Assembly: GCA_036936605.1 (NCBI GenBank)
Contig: JAUPFV010000004.1
Location: forward strand, 64,380,352 to 64,444,351
Direction of reading: 5' to 3'
Source of the DNA: Limnanthes douglasii subsp. nivea
Lineage: Eukaryota > Streptophyta > Magnoliopsida > Brassicales > Limnanthaceae
Length of the DNA: 64,000 nucleotides
This document shows, piece by piece, positions 45,880 to 55,250 of the stretch. Position numbers and translations under genes: made by a program. The notes under the pieces were generated by a model. The model saw nothing but the letters and a program-made list of their open reading frames with translations. It was not told where the DNA came from and did not search any database. The stretch's first letter is position 1, and every line of letters begins with the position of its first letter.

Positions 45880-46070
45880 CAAATCAAATTCTTCATTAAA
45901 TGAAGAGCACTGATATTATCACAAAACATAATCAAATCTTGCTCTATACCAGTGATCCTATTGAACAATCCTTTCAGTCATATAACTTATTTTATTACTT
46001 CTGTGACAACCATATATTTGTGATATAAACGTTGTGACACAAACCAGTCAAAATAGCTAGTTGTTCCATA
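45880..46070 (-). pseudogene. Second copy of the copia RNase H fragment
   Basis: Closely similar to 32900-33110 on the same strand (shared segments aatcaaatcttgctctata and cgttgtgacacaaaccag). It encodes QDLIMFCDNISALHL-like sequence with stops. The stretch from 45535 to 45880 is probably flanking copia sequence but is too decayed to assign. Confidence 0.65.
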
Positions 46071-46252
46071 TGTAAATGTTAAATATTCATTAGATTTATT
46101 AAAATTTAAACTATAAATATATTATAACTATTTAAAATATTTAAATTGTATAAAAATATATAGGAAAAGTTGATTCCAATTTATCAACCCGTTTATAATT
46201 TTAAGTTGATCTTTGGTGTATCTATGCGATTGTGCTATATGATAACTACTAC

Positions 46253-46616
46253 GGTTTTGAACAGGATATCGTCTCTGGTCTATCACATTTGGTGACATAT
46301 AGTCTTTGAGTGTCAAAAGTTCGTTGGTAGTCCCTGAACTATAAATTTTGGATAAAGTTAGTCTACCAGATCTTTTGATTCATGTGAACCTGCCACCTGT
46401 CACCATAGTCATATGTGACCTAAAGCTAAAGGACTAGTAGTGATACAAAATGCTGGTGACTATGGTAACAGGTGGCAGGTTCACATGAATCAAAAGATGA
46501 GGTAAAATAACTTTATCCAAAGCTGATAGTCCAAGACTATTAATGGACATTTGAAAGTTAAAGGACTATCTGTCACCAAATCTTATAGTCCATGGACGAT
46601 ATACTGTTCAAAACAC
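46253..46616. mobile_element. Fold-back MITE with 10-bp target duplication (Mutator-like)
   Basis: A 364-bp element whose two halves are inverted copies of each other over roughly 150 bp per arm. Example: gatcttttgattcatgtgaa near 46370 and its reverse complement near 46490. Outer ends read GGTTTTGAACAG and CTGTTCAAAACAC. It is flanked by the perfect direct repeat TAACTACTAC (46243-46252 and 46617-46626). A 9-10-bp duplication with long terminal inverted repeats is the hallmark of Mutator-like elements. It has no coding capacity. Confidence 0.88.
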
Positions 46617-46987
46617 TAACTACTACATTTATATGAGTTATACAAATTTTGAAGTTATATATGATAGCTACGACATTTACATGTTGTGTTATATGAAGTT
46701 ATAATATGTTTTAACAACTTTAGAGTGAGGAGATGGGATTGGAATGAACAAAAGCTGTAAGCAAAAGTACATAAATTTTCATGTTAAAGTCAGTATAAAT
46801 ACAGGGGGATTGAAGAAACATTTTATTTTCTTTCTTGGGAAACCTATACACACCTGTTGTGTTGTGTGATAATGAAAATTTTCAAAAAGTGAGTTGGATG
46901 ATAAGCAGCGGAGGAGGGTAGAGATATGATGAAATGAGGCAAATAAAGCGACGCTGAGCTGGAGCTACATGTCATTACAAGTAAGAT

Positions 46988-46998
46988 ATCTCACATCG
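46988..46998 (+). promoter_or_regulatory. USE-like element of the 47.07-kb U2-derived locus
   Basis: ATCTCACATCG, one base different from the plant snRNA upstream sequence element (TCCCACATCG). A TATA box (TATAAAAA, 47033-47040) follows at Pol II-type snRNA spacing, 24 bp before the U2-like start. Confidence 0.75.
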
Positions 46999-47064
46999 AG
47001 GAAGGAGAAAGCGAGGAGCTGAAAGACATAGATATAAAAACGAAGGTGAGCGCAGGAAAAAAGC

Positions 47065-47092
47065 ATACCTTTCTCGGCCTTTTGGCTAAGAT
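47065..47092 (+). pseudogene. U2 snRNA pseudogene: promoter plus first 28 nt only
   Basis: ATACCTTTCTCGGCCTTTTG and the next eight bases match the 5' end of U2 exactly. The sequence then departs completely at 47093. The branch-site recognition region and Sm site are absent. Because the promoter (USE and TATA) looks usable, a chimeric transcript is conceivable, but it could not act as U2. Confidence 0.85.
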
Positions 47093-48060
47093 GGCTGAAC
47101 ATCGGTGTGGATATAGTTTAAAATTAGCCGATTAGATTCACGGCCAGCTTGAACGTCAAGCTCGATGAGTTTGGTGCAGGCTTTGGGCACCGGATCGGAT
47201 GCCAGACACCTTCATAATATATAATTAGGGACGTTGAGTGGGAACGCAGTTTTTTTTTTAAAAAGTTGTACCCATGTGTTAGTTGTTAGATGCAGTGGAT
47301 ACCGAGCCCTGATATTCAGCATCGCAAGACATCCTTAAAACTGTATGTTGTCTTTCAGAGGAGGACCATGACACGGGATTTGTACCAAGGAACAAGCAGA
47401 ATCCATTTGTGTAACTGCGTGTAAAAGAAATGGTTTACATATAAATGTAAGCTATTGACAATAATCCAGTAGTTGAAAATTTTCTCTCCTGGAATTAAAG
47501 CTTCCTCTTTATGATATACTTTTTTTCTTTGCCTAAAGTTTCACACATCCAAACATATCGCGAAAAACAAACTAATGCTATCTGAAATCAAGAGTAGTTT
47601 ATCCCCTAGGGGGTCTTCCAAATGTCTAAATTCTGCTGAAAGTATATGAGCAAGAACTGTAGTTCGGAGACTAACTTGAATCTGTAACCTAATCATGTTT
47701 TTACGCAATCAAAAGGAGTTATGAAGAAAGCAACAGTAGATCAAGGCAAATAAATTATTAGTTGAAACAAATGACTAAGTAGCTTGTTGAGCGATCTCAC
47801 ATTTACACCTAAGAGGGTTTCGTGTGTGGTTATGAAAATAAACTTTCTCAACAACTAATTAACAGAAGTCATGCGAACTGATCACCTGGATTCGTGCACA
47901 AGAAAGTAAAGCACACAAATCTTTTTTTTGTTTCAAAGGCATATAGAGGTAAGAAGAAGCATATGTTGTATATTTGTCTTACAAAGACTACTTCTTGCTG
48001 CAACCTACACATGCTAGACGAAGAAATGAATCTTAAGTAGTGGAGAGAGAGAGTAGAGGT
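47093..48060. other. Sequence downstream of the U2-derived start, unassigned
   Basis: No gene recognised. The first ~200 bp are less AT-rich (for example gcaccggatcggatgccaga) and could be the body of a chimeric noncoding transcript. The rest is ordinary AT-rich DNA. Confidence 0.4.
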
Positions 48061-48064
48061 AGAC

Positions 48065-48262
48065 GATGAAAAGAGGCAAAGAAAGAGCTAGACAAATGAC
48101 ACACAATGATGAGAAGAGGCAAAGAAAGAGCTAGACAAATGAGAAACGATGATGCAAGGAGACAAAGAAAGAATTGGACAAATGAGAAAAGATGATGAAA
48201 AGAGGCAAAGAAAGGGCTAGACAAAAGAAAATAATGATGGAAAGAGGCAAAAAGAAAAGGGA
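48065..48262. repeat. 43-bp tandem repeat upstream of a U2 locus
   Basis: About 4.5 copies of gatgaaaagaggcaaagaaa plus gagctagacaaatgagaaac, starting about 48065, 48108, 48151, 48194 and 48236. It ends just before the USE of the U2 locus at 48369. The purine-rich strand gives long open frames on the other strand, which are not genes. Confidence 0.88.
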
Positions 48263-48292
48263 GTCTGAGCTGCGGTTATGAAAGGGTACAAT

Positions 48293-48344
48293 ATCCCACA
48301 TCGAGAAAGAGGAAGCGAGGAGCAGAGAGGAATAGATATAAAAG
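48293..48344 (+). promoter_or_regulatory. USE and TATA box of the U2 locus at 48369
   Basis: USE ATCCCACATCG (48293-48303) and TATATAAAAG-type TATA box (48337-48344), 33 bp apart, with the TATA ending 24 bp before the RNA start. The spacing is that of Pol II-transcribed plant snRNA genes. Confidence 0.88.
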
Positions 48345-48368
48345 GGAAGATGAGTTACGGATATAGGC

Positions 48369-48522
48369 ATACCTTTCTCGGCCTTTTGGCTAAGATCAAG
48401 TGTAGTATCTGTTCTTATCAGTTTAATATCTGATATGTGGACCATCGGTCCACACGATATTAACTCTAGTTTTGTAGGGTGAGGGGCCAAAGGTAGCTTG
48501 CTACTGGGCTTCTCGAGCGTCG
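48369..48522 (+). ncRNA. U2: U2 snRNA locus with replaced 3' end
   Basis: Matches the complete U2 at 51612-51420 for 154 nt with one difference: the conserved start ATACCTTTCTCGGCCTTTTG, the branch-site-pairing GTAGTATCTG region, the Sm-type ATTTTTG-like region (here tagttttgtaggg), and the stem ending CTCGAGCGTCG. From 48523 it departs (taagctactg), so the terminal ~39 nt including the last stem-loop are missing. No plant 3' box follows. It has a good promoter but is probably a pseudogene or makes an altered U2. Confidence 0.7.
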
Positions 48523-48559
48523 TAAGCTACTGAAAAATCATTACACATTTTTTTAAATG

Positions 48560-50160
48560 TTGGTCGCTTGTTTATATGGTTGCTATCATTTCCAGTTGTA
48601 TGATTGTTAAAGGGTCATCGATTGTTAAAGGGAAACCGGTTTTAGAGCTACCCGGTAAATTGATAGTGGTAGTTATTAAACGGGAAAGACAACCACAAAC
48701 CGTTTTTACATTTGGATGGTCACTCACAAGCCTCTAGACTAAAAATGAAAGAAGAGGCATGAAAGAAGAGGCGTTTGTCCGTAGTCAAACGGAAGTCGGT
48801 ACTTGACCAAGAGGTTTGAAGCTTAAAGACTCGGAAAATGTATCTAACATGCGCATTTGGTCGATAAAGAGGGCAAGACCCAAATGCAATACTTGTTCGG
48901 TAAGTTAAAACAACACGAGTATTATGTATGCAATACTTGTTCGGTAAGTTAAAACAACACGAGTATTATGTTTAGGAGCGAACTAGCGAAGCAACGAACG
49001 AGATCCTCAACGTGTTTTTGTCACATCCTAAAAGCATCGATTTAATGCGTATTTTTCCTCAAGTTCTTATAATGTATAGGACATATAAGAATACAAGGAA
49101 TAAGATGCCTTGCTAGAAATAGTTGACCAAACTTTGACAAAGAAGACGTTTTGTGTCGCTTTTATTTTTTTAAGCTTCGAGAAATAAGAGAACTATATTT
49201 GGGGATTGAGTGTTCTAAGGAACGTGTTGACGAACAACATGTGCGCATTGCCTAATATTATTGTCACCGATAGGGAGTTGGCTTTAATGAACGCTATCGA
49301 ATATGCTATGCACTTGGCATATTAATAGGAATATTTGCTCCTACGCTAGAAAAGTTTTGCCAAAACGGGCATAGTTGATGAGTTCGTCGAATTTTATTCG
49401 GCGGTTGCCTATTCGGCGACGCTCAAAGACTATAACAATAACCTTGCTGAGTTACAGCATGCGTACGCCTATTGTCCAATGGTTGTCAATTATGTCATGA
49501 AGCAATGGATAGACACTTATAGACACAAATTTCTTAATATCTACACGAACAAATTTAAACATTTCGGGAATCAAACTAGCAATCGGTGAGTTTTATTACC
49601 ATCTTCATACATTAGTTTGTAATATTAAGTGTTAGACTTCTAACTTATTTTATCTTACGTTGTAGGGAGGAGAGTGCTCACTCGAGCCTCAAACGGGCAA
49701 TCGGCTCAAACCTTTGCACATTTGAGAAATTTTAGAAAAATGTTCATGCATTGCTTACTGCTCAACATTTTTGAATCGTTCGAGCGAAGTGTTTTGCCCA
49801 AGAAACTCAACTAGGTGGTTAATGTGGCATTATATAAGGAAATCAAAGGTAAACTTTCATGTACGGCCTTTGAAATAATAGAGAAAAATCGTAAAACGTT
49901 TGGGGAAATATGGTTCACTCCCGGAATGTGTGGTTGTGTTATTAGGAAAACGCATAATTTACCGTGCGCGTGCGCGTGCGATTTAGCTATGATTGTGAAA
50001 GAAGGTAGGGTGATTCAAAAGGATGAATGTGATGTTTATTGGAGTAATTTAAAGATCAAAGCTAAGGATGAGGCTGGTACCGAAAATGAGCTTACGAGAA
50101 CACTCTCTATAATGGATAGTACCTTCCGCGGTTACGGTACATCCAAGATCACATCATAAA
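48560..50160 (+). pseudogene. Mutator-like (MULE/FAR1-type) transposase remnant
   Basis: Broken plus-strand frames encode LPNIIVTDRELALMNAIEYA (near 49250), a DYNNNLAELQHAYAYCPMVV segment, KQWIDTYRHKFLNIYTNKFK, then THFGN-like HFGNQTSNR. A GT-AG intron (49586-49665) joins this in frame to EESAHSSLKRAIGSN. The last part is open for 114 codons (49815-50159) and ends with a SWIM-type zinc motif, CGCVIRKTHNLPCACACD. The DDE core and SWIM finger are typical of Mutator-like transposases. The N-terminal half is too decayed to read. Terminal inverted repeats were not found. Confidence 0.75.
48884..48971. repeat. Exact 44-bp tandem duplication
   Basis: Two identical copies beginning atgcaatacttgttcggtaa, inside the transposase remnant. 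Identity suggests a recent event. Confidence 0.92.
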
Positions 50161-50429
50161 TAGGATGATGCAAATCCTAGACCCTGCTAGAAGTCAGGTT
50201 TTGAAACCTAAGAAGCCGGTTGTCACTAAAAGTAGCAGGAAAAAAACCGGCCGGAACAAATCAACTAAACGGAACCTACCCGAGTGGAAATACGATAGTA
50301 GTCTCTCTAAGCGCTGGTACTCCCGATACGATAGGTAACACGACCGCCTCGGTAACTGATCCTCCCTTCTTTCATAATCATAGCTAACTCGCACGCGGAC
50401 AACAAATTTCACATAGCAAACAAATGTGA

Positions 50430-50599
50430 TGAAAAACTTAGCTTGAAGTCTTCTAATATTTATAAAACACAAGATTCGTCTTAATCATTTTAACAGTGTT
50501 ATAATCAGTTTTACTCAATACTATTAGGTTCCTCCTTATCCTAGGGGAATTACCACATGCGAGTTTCTGTTGAGGGTGTAAATTTAATATAGATAACAT

Positions 50600-50665
<66 letters not shown>

Positions 50666-50860
50666 GTGAAATACTTAGCTTGAAGTCTTTTGGTTTTTAT
50701 AAAACACAGGATTTGTCTTAATACGGTGTTATAATCAGCTTTATACCATTAAAACAGGGTTTTGCTCCTTATCCTAGGTGAATTACTATATATATATATA
50801 TGAATTATTATTCTGTTGAGCGTGTAAATTTAATATAAATAACATTATACGCAATTATTA
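50430..50860. repeat. Duplicated ~180-bp block around an (AT)n tract
   Basis: The block acttagcttgaagtctt through ctgttga and gtgtaaatttaatata occurs at about 50437-50597 and again at about 50676-50835. Between them lies an uninterrupted (AT)n run at 50602-50660. The second copy has its own short (TA)n at 50789-50800. Confidence 0.82.
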
Positions 50861-50972
50861 TTGCGTAGTTAAATGGGACTAGTATCTCAACTGAATATAA
50901 AAGCAACGTATCATATTAATCCATCCCATAATTTGCTCCAGATTTTGCATTAGGCGTGAACGTCTGATAAAG

Positions 50973-51062
50973 GATTTTGAAAGAATTTGTGTAGCTAATG
51001 GATCAATCAATACAACCGATTTTGAAAGAATTTGGGTAGCTAATGGATCAATCAATACAACC
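50973..51062. repeat. 45-bp tandem duplication
   Basis: gattttgaaagaatttgngt plus agctaatggatcaatcaata occurs twice with one difference. Nothing coding nearby. Confidence 0.9.
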
Positions 51063-51402
51063 GTATAGCCGCTGGAAGTAAAAAAAAAAGTAGTTGCAAT
51101 TTATATATGATATACACAAAGACACTCGATTTTGTTGCTGAAGAAGTTATATGTTTGTTGTTTTGTAGTTAGAAACTCAGGAACTGAATGAATTTTAATG
51201 GTTTGATGAAGTTATATATGTTGTTTTTCTGGGTACAAACTCAGGGAACCGATTGAATTATAGAGTTTTTTATATGATGACATTGTAAAAAATACCAGTT
51301 GCTGAAACCATAAATACCAGATGAAATACCTAGCGACACACATAAAACTAGTTGAAGTGTCAAATCAGCAGTCCAGTACCCAACCGAAAGCCGATAAAAA
51401 GT

Positions 51403-51421
51403 TTAAACTAGAATTGGGGTG
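51403..51421 (-). terminator. Plant snRNA 3' box of the complete U2 gene
   Basis: On the minus strand CA, ten bases, then AGTTTAA: this fits the plant snRNA 3'-end signal CA(N)3-10AGTNNAA. It begins at the RNA 3' end. Confidence 0.85.
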
Positions 51422-51612
51422 GGTTGCGCCAGGCCGATGCAGTAGTGCAACGCAAAGGCGACGCTCGAGAAGCCCAGTAGCAAGCTACCTTTGGCCCCTC
51501 ACCCTACAAAAATAGAGTTAATATCGTGTGGACCGATGGTCCACATATCAGATATTAAACTGATAAGAACAGATACTACACTTGATCTTAGCCAAAAGGC
51601 CGAGAAAGGTAT
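51420..51612 (-). ncRNA. U2: U2 spliceosomal snRNA, complete gene
   Basis: 193 nt on the minus strand. It begins ATACCTTTCTCGGCCTTTTG and contains GTGTAGTATCTG (pairs with the intron branch site), the stem-loop GTGGACCATCGGTCCAC, an Sm-site-like TATTTTTGT segment, and a complete 3' domain ending GGCCTGGCGCAACCCA. With its USE, TATA box and 3' box in place it looks functional. The RNA forms the core of U2 snRNP, which recognises the branch site in pre-mRNA splicing. Confidence 0.95.
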
Positions 51613-52008
51613 GCTTGTTTTCGTCACTCACCTTCGCTTTTATATCTACTCCTTTCAGGTCCTCTCTTTCTCCTTTCTCGATGTGGGATGTGTAACTCTT
51701 TTAAATGACAAACAGCTCGGCGTCTCTTTATTTGCCTCATTTCATCATATGATTCATATCTCTGCCCTCCTCCGCTACTTATCATCCAATTCACTTTTTG
51801 AACATTTTCATTATCACACAGCAGGTGTGTCTAGGTTACCCCAAGAATGAAAATAAAATGTTTCTTCAATCTCCCTATATTTATATTGACTTTAATTAAT
51901 GAAGATTTATGTACTTTTGTTTACAGGTTTTGTTCATCCAATCCCATCTCCTTACTCTAAAGTTGTTAAAACATATTATAACTTCAAATGTCGTAGCTAT
52001 CATATATA
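51612..52008 (-). repeat. Right arm of the inverted duplication (promoter side of the complete U2 gene)
   Basis: Reverse complement of 46655-47092. The arms diverge within U2 on one side and near 52008 on the other. Confidence 0.85.
51637..51689 (-). promoter_or_regulatory. USE and TATA box of the complete U2 gene
   Basis: USE ATCCCACATCG (51689-51679) and TATA box TATAAAAG (51644-51637) on the minus strand. Spacing of 34 bp between them and 24 bp to the RNA start fits Pol II snRNA promoters. Confidence 0.92.
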
Positions 52009-52191
52009 ATAGCACAATCACATACTTTTCTTTTCTCAGTCATGCAATAAAGCAGTAAGTATATTACAAATCATCTTCCTGATTTTCTTCTCCACATATT
52101 TGTAGTCTAAATAAAACAAATAAAAACATAAGAAACCATTGTTTTTAATTGTACTTTTATATCCACAACACAACACACCAATCAATCAATG

Positions 52192-54069
52192 TTAGCCATA
52201 GACTTGGGGGATACATCCTCTCGAACTGCAAGATGACGACGACGAAGATGAATAACCACTTAGAATAGGAGTTCCATGAAACAGATCGGACAAGTAATTT
52301 TCCAAATTGTCAGGTCCAAACCTCACTAGTGCCTCCAAATTTTTCTCCCCACTTAACATCTCCAGGTATTTTTGGTAGAACTGTGTGTATTCCGGTACAA
52401 GTTTCTTTGCTATTGAAACCTTCAACTCATCTCTTAGTTTTCCGTCTGGTATGACCCACAATGTCTGTTTCATATACGCTTCCTCAAACATTGCGTGAAA
52501 CCGTCTAAATCTTTCCTTTGCATCCTCTGGAGATAAGGTTGATGTTTTTTCTGGCAAAGTACAGAAGACCTTAGCCCAAGCTACCGTCTCGTAAGTGGAT
52601 GCGTAAAGTTTTATCTTCTGGATTTGTTTAACAGCCCAATCGTCACCGAGGATAATCCTCAATTCACTTGTATTCACCTCCTTTACAACGAAATGGAGGT
52701 TGTTTGCTAGAAATAGGTACGACAAAGAGACGTTTTTGTACAGCTCGGCTTTAGTGTCAAGTTTGCATAGAAGAACGAGTATAAGCCAAGCTAGGTGGAC
52801 TGAAACTGTCGCGGTTGGATTTTCGCCTGAGATTGAACTGTCGAAATAAGATTCGGGTAAGGGTGATTGTCTTTCTGGTGGATAATCGACAAGAATCTGG
52901 TACAGAACACCACTGCGTCCTGCTAGTGAAGAGATGAAACTCATAGCTGATCTTGTCAATGGATGAATCCCACCTCCTGGAACACAGGTTTTCGAGGAAT
53001 TCTTCTGAACTGCTGACTCGAAATCCAACAGATTAAAATGGATGGACTCAGAAAGTTTGCATCGAGATGAAAGTGCTTGCGACATGATAGGTGATGCTAA
53101 TCTGAAGCTGAATATCGACTCCATATCCTGCCAGTGTTCAGACATGGCTTCGTGTAGATCCATCAAACAGAAAGTCTTTTCAACCGATCTCTTGCTCTTT
53201 GCGACCAGTTCTGGAAACCTGAACAGGTTAGTCGCCCCTTCTTTGGTTATTTCATAGAAACAGGACTCTCTGGTTTTGTCTGAACCCGAAAACACATAAT
53301 CGCAAAGAACTTTTTCACCACGAAAGAGGGTGTTCACTGCAATTTTGACCGCAATCACCCAGTTCTTGATTTTGTGTTCCAGGACATCCCAATTCATATT
53401 ATAGGTACGCGAAGTCCTGTAGGTCTCGATTCCAAGTAGGCGTAGTCCTTCATCAACTATTGACTTTCGAATAGCCTTGTAAACTTTGATACACTCTATA
53501 CCATAACCACAGCTGACCATACAATCTGCTATGGCTTTTAGATCCAACATGGCAACAGCTGATGCTTTTTCCACCTCAGTGATCGAATCACCCACTTTTT
53601 TCAACTCGGCCTCATCATCATCGTTATAAGATCGTATATCATCATCCGAGTCGGCTGAGGAACGACTCGAAACTGATTCAGGGTTGAGTCGATCACGGTT
53701 TGACGACAAAATCTGATGGAACTCTATTTCAAGCCTTGACATGGCCTTGATCATCAGGTTTTGACCGAGGACAAGTTTATCAGAAGTGGAAAATTCAGAA
53801 ACTAAAAGATGCATCGCTCTTCTTAAGTCTTTGACATGTTTGAGATACTCTTTGGCTTCTTTTCTACTATGGAGAAACAGATAGGTGACTTGAGCATACG
53901 AGGAGGAGTTACTGTCCCATTTGGTGATCATGGGCTCCGCGTTCTCAATGGTTTCTTCCATCATTGATACAGAAAACGTATTACCGCCAAACGGAGAGTA
54001 AGGGCTTGGCGATGAAGGAGACGAGACAGGAGATTTGAAGGGGAATGCTAAAAAACCTTTTCTTTCCAT
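52192..54069 (-). CDS. EXO70: EXO70 exocyst subunit, EXO70H-like
   Basis: A 625-residue intronless frame from ATG at 54069 ([20 protein letters not shown]; context cacctcccATGG). The frame is open further upstream but only from TTG. EXO70 is a rod-like subunit of the exocyst, which tethers secretory vesicles to the plasma membrane; plants have many paralogues. The N-terminal segment [17 protein letters not shown] is the conserved EXO70 start. The Exo70 domain occupies about residues 240-600, with [32 protein letters not shown] and [10 protein letters not shown] serine-rich [15 protein letters not shown] lies at the C-terminus. There is no signal peptide or membrane span. Length and the N-terminal motif suggest clade H, often linked to defence or secretion; the clade call is tentative. 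Nothing in the frame is broken. Confidence 0.95.
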   Translation of the reverse strand: MERKGFLAFPFKSPVSSPSSPSPYSPFGGNTFSVSMMEETIENAEPMITKWDSNSSSYAQVTYLFLHSRKEAKEYLKHVKDLRRAMHLLVSEFSTSDKLVLGQNLMIKAMSRLEIEFHQILSSNRDRLNPESVSSRSSADSDDDIRSYNDDDEAELKKVGDSITEVEKASAVAMLDLKAIADCMVSCGYGIECIKVYKAIRKSIVDEGLRLLGIETYRTSRTYNMNWDVLEHKIKNWVIAVKIAVNTLFRGEKVLCDYVFSGSDKTRESCFYEITKEGATNLFRFPELVAKSKRSVEKTFCLMDLHEAMSEHWQDMESIFSFRLASPIMSQALSSRCKLSESIHFNLLDFESAVQKNSSKTCVPGGGIHPLTRSAMSFISSLAGRSGVLYQILVDYPPERQSPLPESYFDSSISGENPTATVSVHLAWLILVLLCKLDTKAELYKNVSLSYLFLANNLHFVVKEVNTSELRIILGDDWAVKQIQKIKLYASTYETVAWAKVFCTLPEKTSTLSPEDAKERFRRFHAMFEEAYMKQTLWVIPDGKLRDELKVSIAKKLVPEYTQFYQKYLEMLSGEKNLEALVRFGPDNLENYLSDLFHGTPILSGYSSSSSSSCSSRGCIPQVYG

Positions 54070-54164
54070 GGGAGGTGTTTGTCTTTCTTTATCTTTATCC
54101 AGAGACAAGTTTGTTTGTTTTTTGTTTTGTTTGTGTATGCCTCTCTTGTCTATTATTATTGATG

Positions 54165-54174
54165 TAATATATAG
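54165..54174 (-). promoter_or_regulatory. TATA box of the EXO70 gene
   Basis: CTATATATTA on the minus strand about 95 bp before the ATG. The leader that follows is A/C-rich (acaaacaaaacaaaaaacaa), common for plant 5' UTRs. Confidence 0.6.
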
Positions 54175-54269
54175 AGCTCATGAGCTGCAATATTTAAGTT
54201 GACTAAGTTGGGCATGACATGTAAATTGAGACTAAGAAAAATTGACTGACTCAACACCTTCCATTTATT

Positions 54270-55250
54270 GTTATATGTTATATGTAAGTGTAAAGGATAA
54301 AATGTGCTCGAACTCGTACTGAAAATCTGTACAAGTTACACTAACAATTTCGGTTGGAACCACTACAAATTTAGCCGTTGTTAAAAATGTGCCGGAACTG
54401 GCCAATGAATACCGAAAATCTATAGAAGGGTCAAAGAAAAAGAGGTGATGAAATTTTGTGCTTTCTGGCAAACTCTTATACTGGTTGCACTTGATTTAAG
54501 TCATTGGTTTTAAGACAGTTCTAATAATATTAGGATTTAATGTATGGTTGTATGATATTTGTGATTAATTCCTTAAAAAGTTATTTACCTTTCTTTTTGT
54601 TGGCTTGTCTCACAAGTTATGTCTATCGCTGGTAGAACTATTTCGTACAGTATGTTCTTTTTTAGACAATTGTGGATACGGAAGATTTCTCTGAAAAATA
54701 TAGTCTCGAGTCTCTTGATGATGAAAGTTTACTTACCACGTCAAAATCAAAGAGAGGGAAAGAAAGACACATAAACCGAATATTATGAATTTTATGACTT
54801 GTGAAAGGAGAAATCGTCCACTACTGTATTTCCTTTGGAATATTCACAATTACCCAAATAAAATGTCCGAGAAACACTATTTCTAAATCAAGAGTGAAAA
54901 TAATTGGGCCTGAGGGTCTTAATTTAACTTGTAAATCATTATTAAATTTTTGGAATAATATATGGAATTCTACTGGTTAGGCTGTTTGAACATATTCATT
55001 TGGTCATTCACTATTTATTACTTCCCCATATTGTAAAATAGTAATAAAAATAATAAATAAAAAACTTGACAGGTTTGATGTAATGAATTTTATGAACCGT
55101 ATATACTAAATTTCCTTTTGATTTAAAAAGCCGTAAAATATAAAATAATAAAATAATGTTTTAGGTATTCAAGGAAATCAATGATTACAATTATACAGTG
55201 GCTTACAATTATATGCCACTCTTTTAACAAATGGAACTAGTTTGTAATTA
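54270..55250. other. Intergenic, no gene seen
   Basis: AT-rich sequence upstream of EXO70. No recognisable repeat or reading frame. The EXO70 promoter presumably extends into its left part. Confidence 0.5.

Larger units (their letters stand above)
46655..47092 (+). repeat. Left arm of an inverted duplication carrying a U2 promoter
   Basis: Matches the reverse complement of 51612-52008 throughout, with small indels: tatatgatagctacgacatt, gaggagatgggattgga, gattgaagaaacattttatt, ggatgataagcagcggagga and the U2 promoter. Similarity stops 28 bases into U2. Confidence 0.85.

Noticed and set aside
48033..48240. Minus-strand frames rich in Phe/Ser/Leu next to the U2 locus
   Set aside because: They are by-products of the 43-bp purine-rich tandem repeat.
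54070..54108. EXO70 beginning at 54108
   Set aside because: The codon there is TTG; the first ATG in a good context is at 54069.
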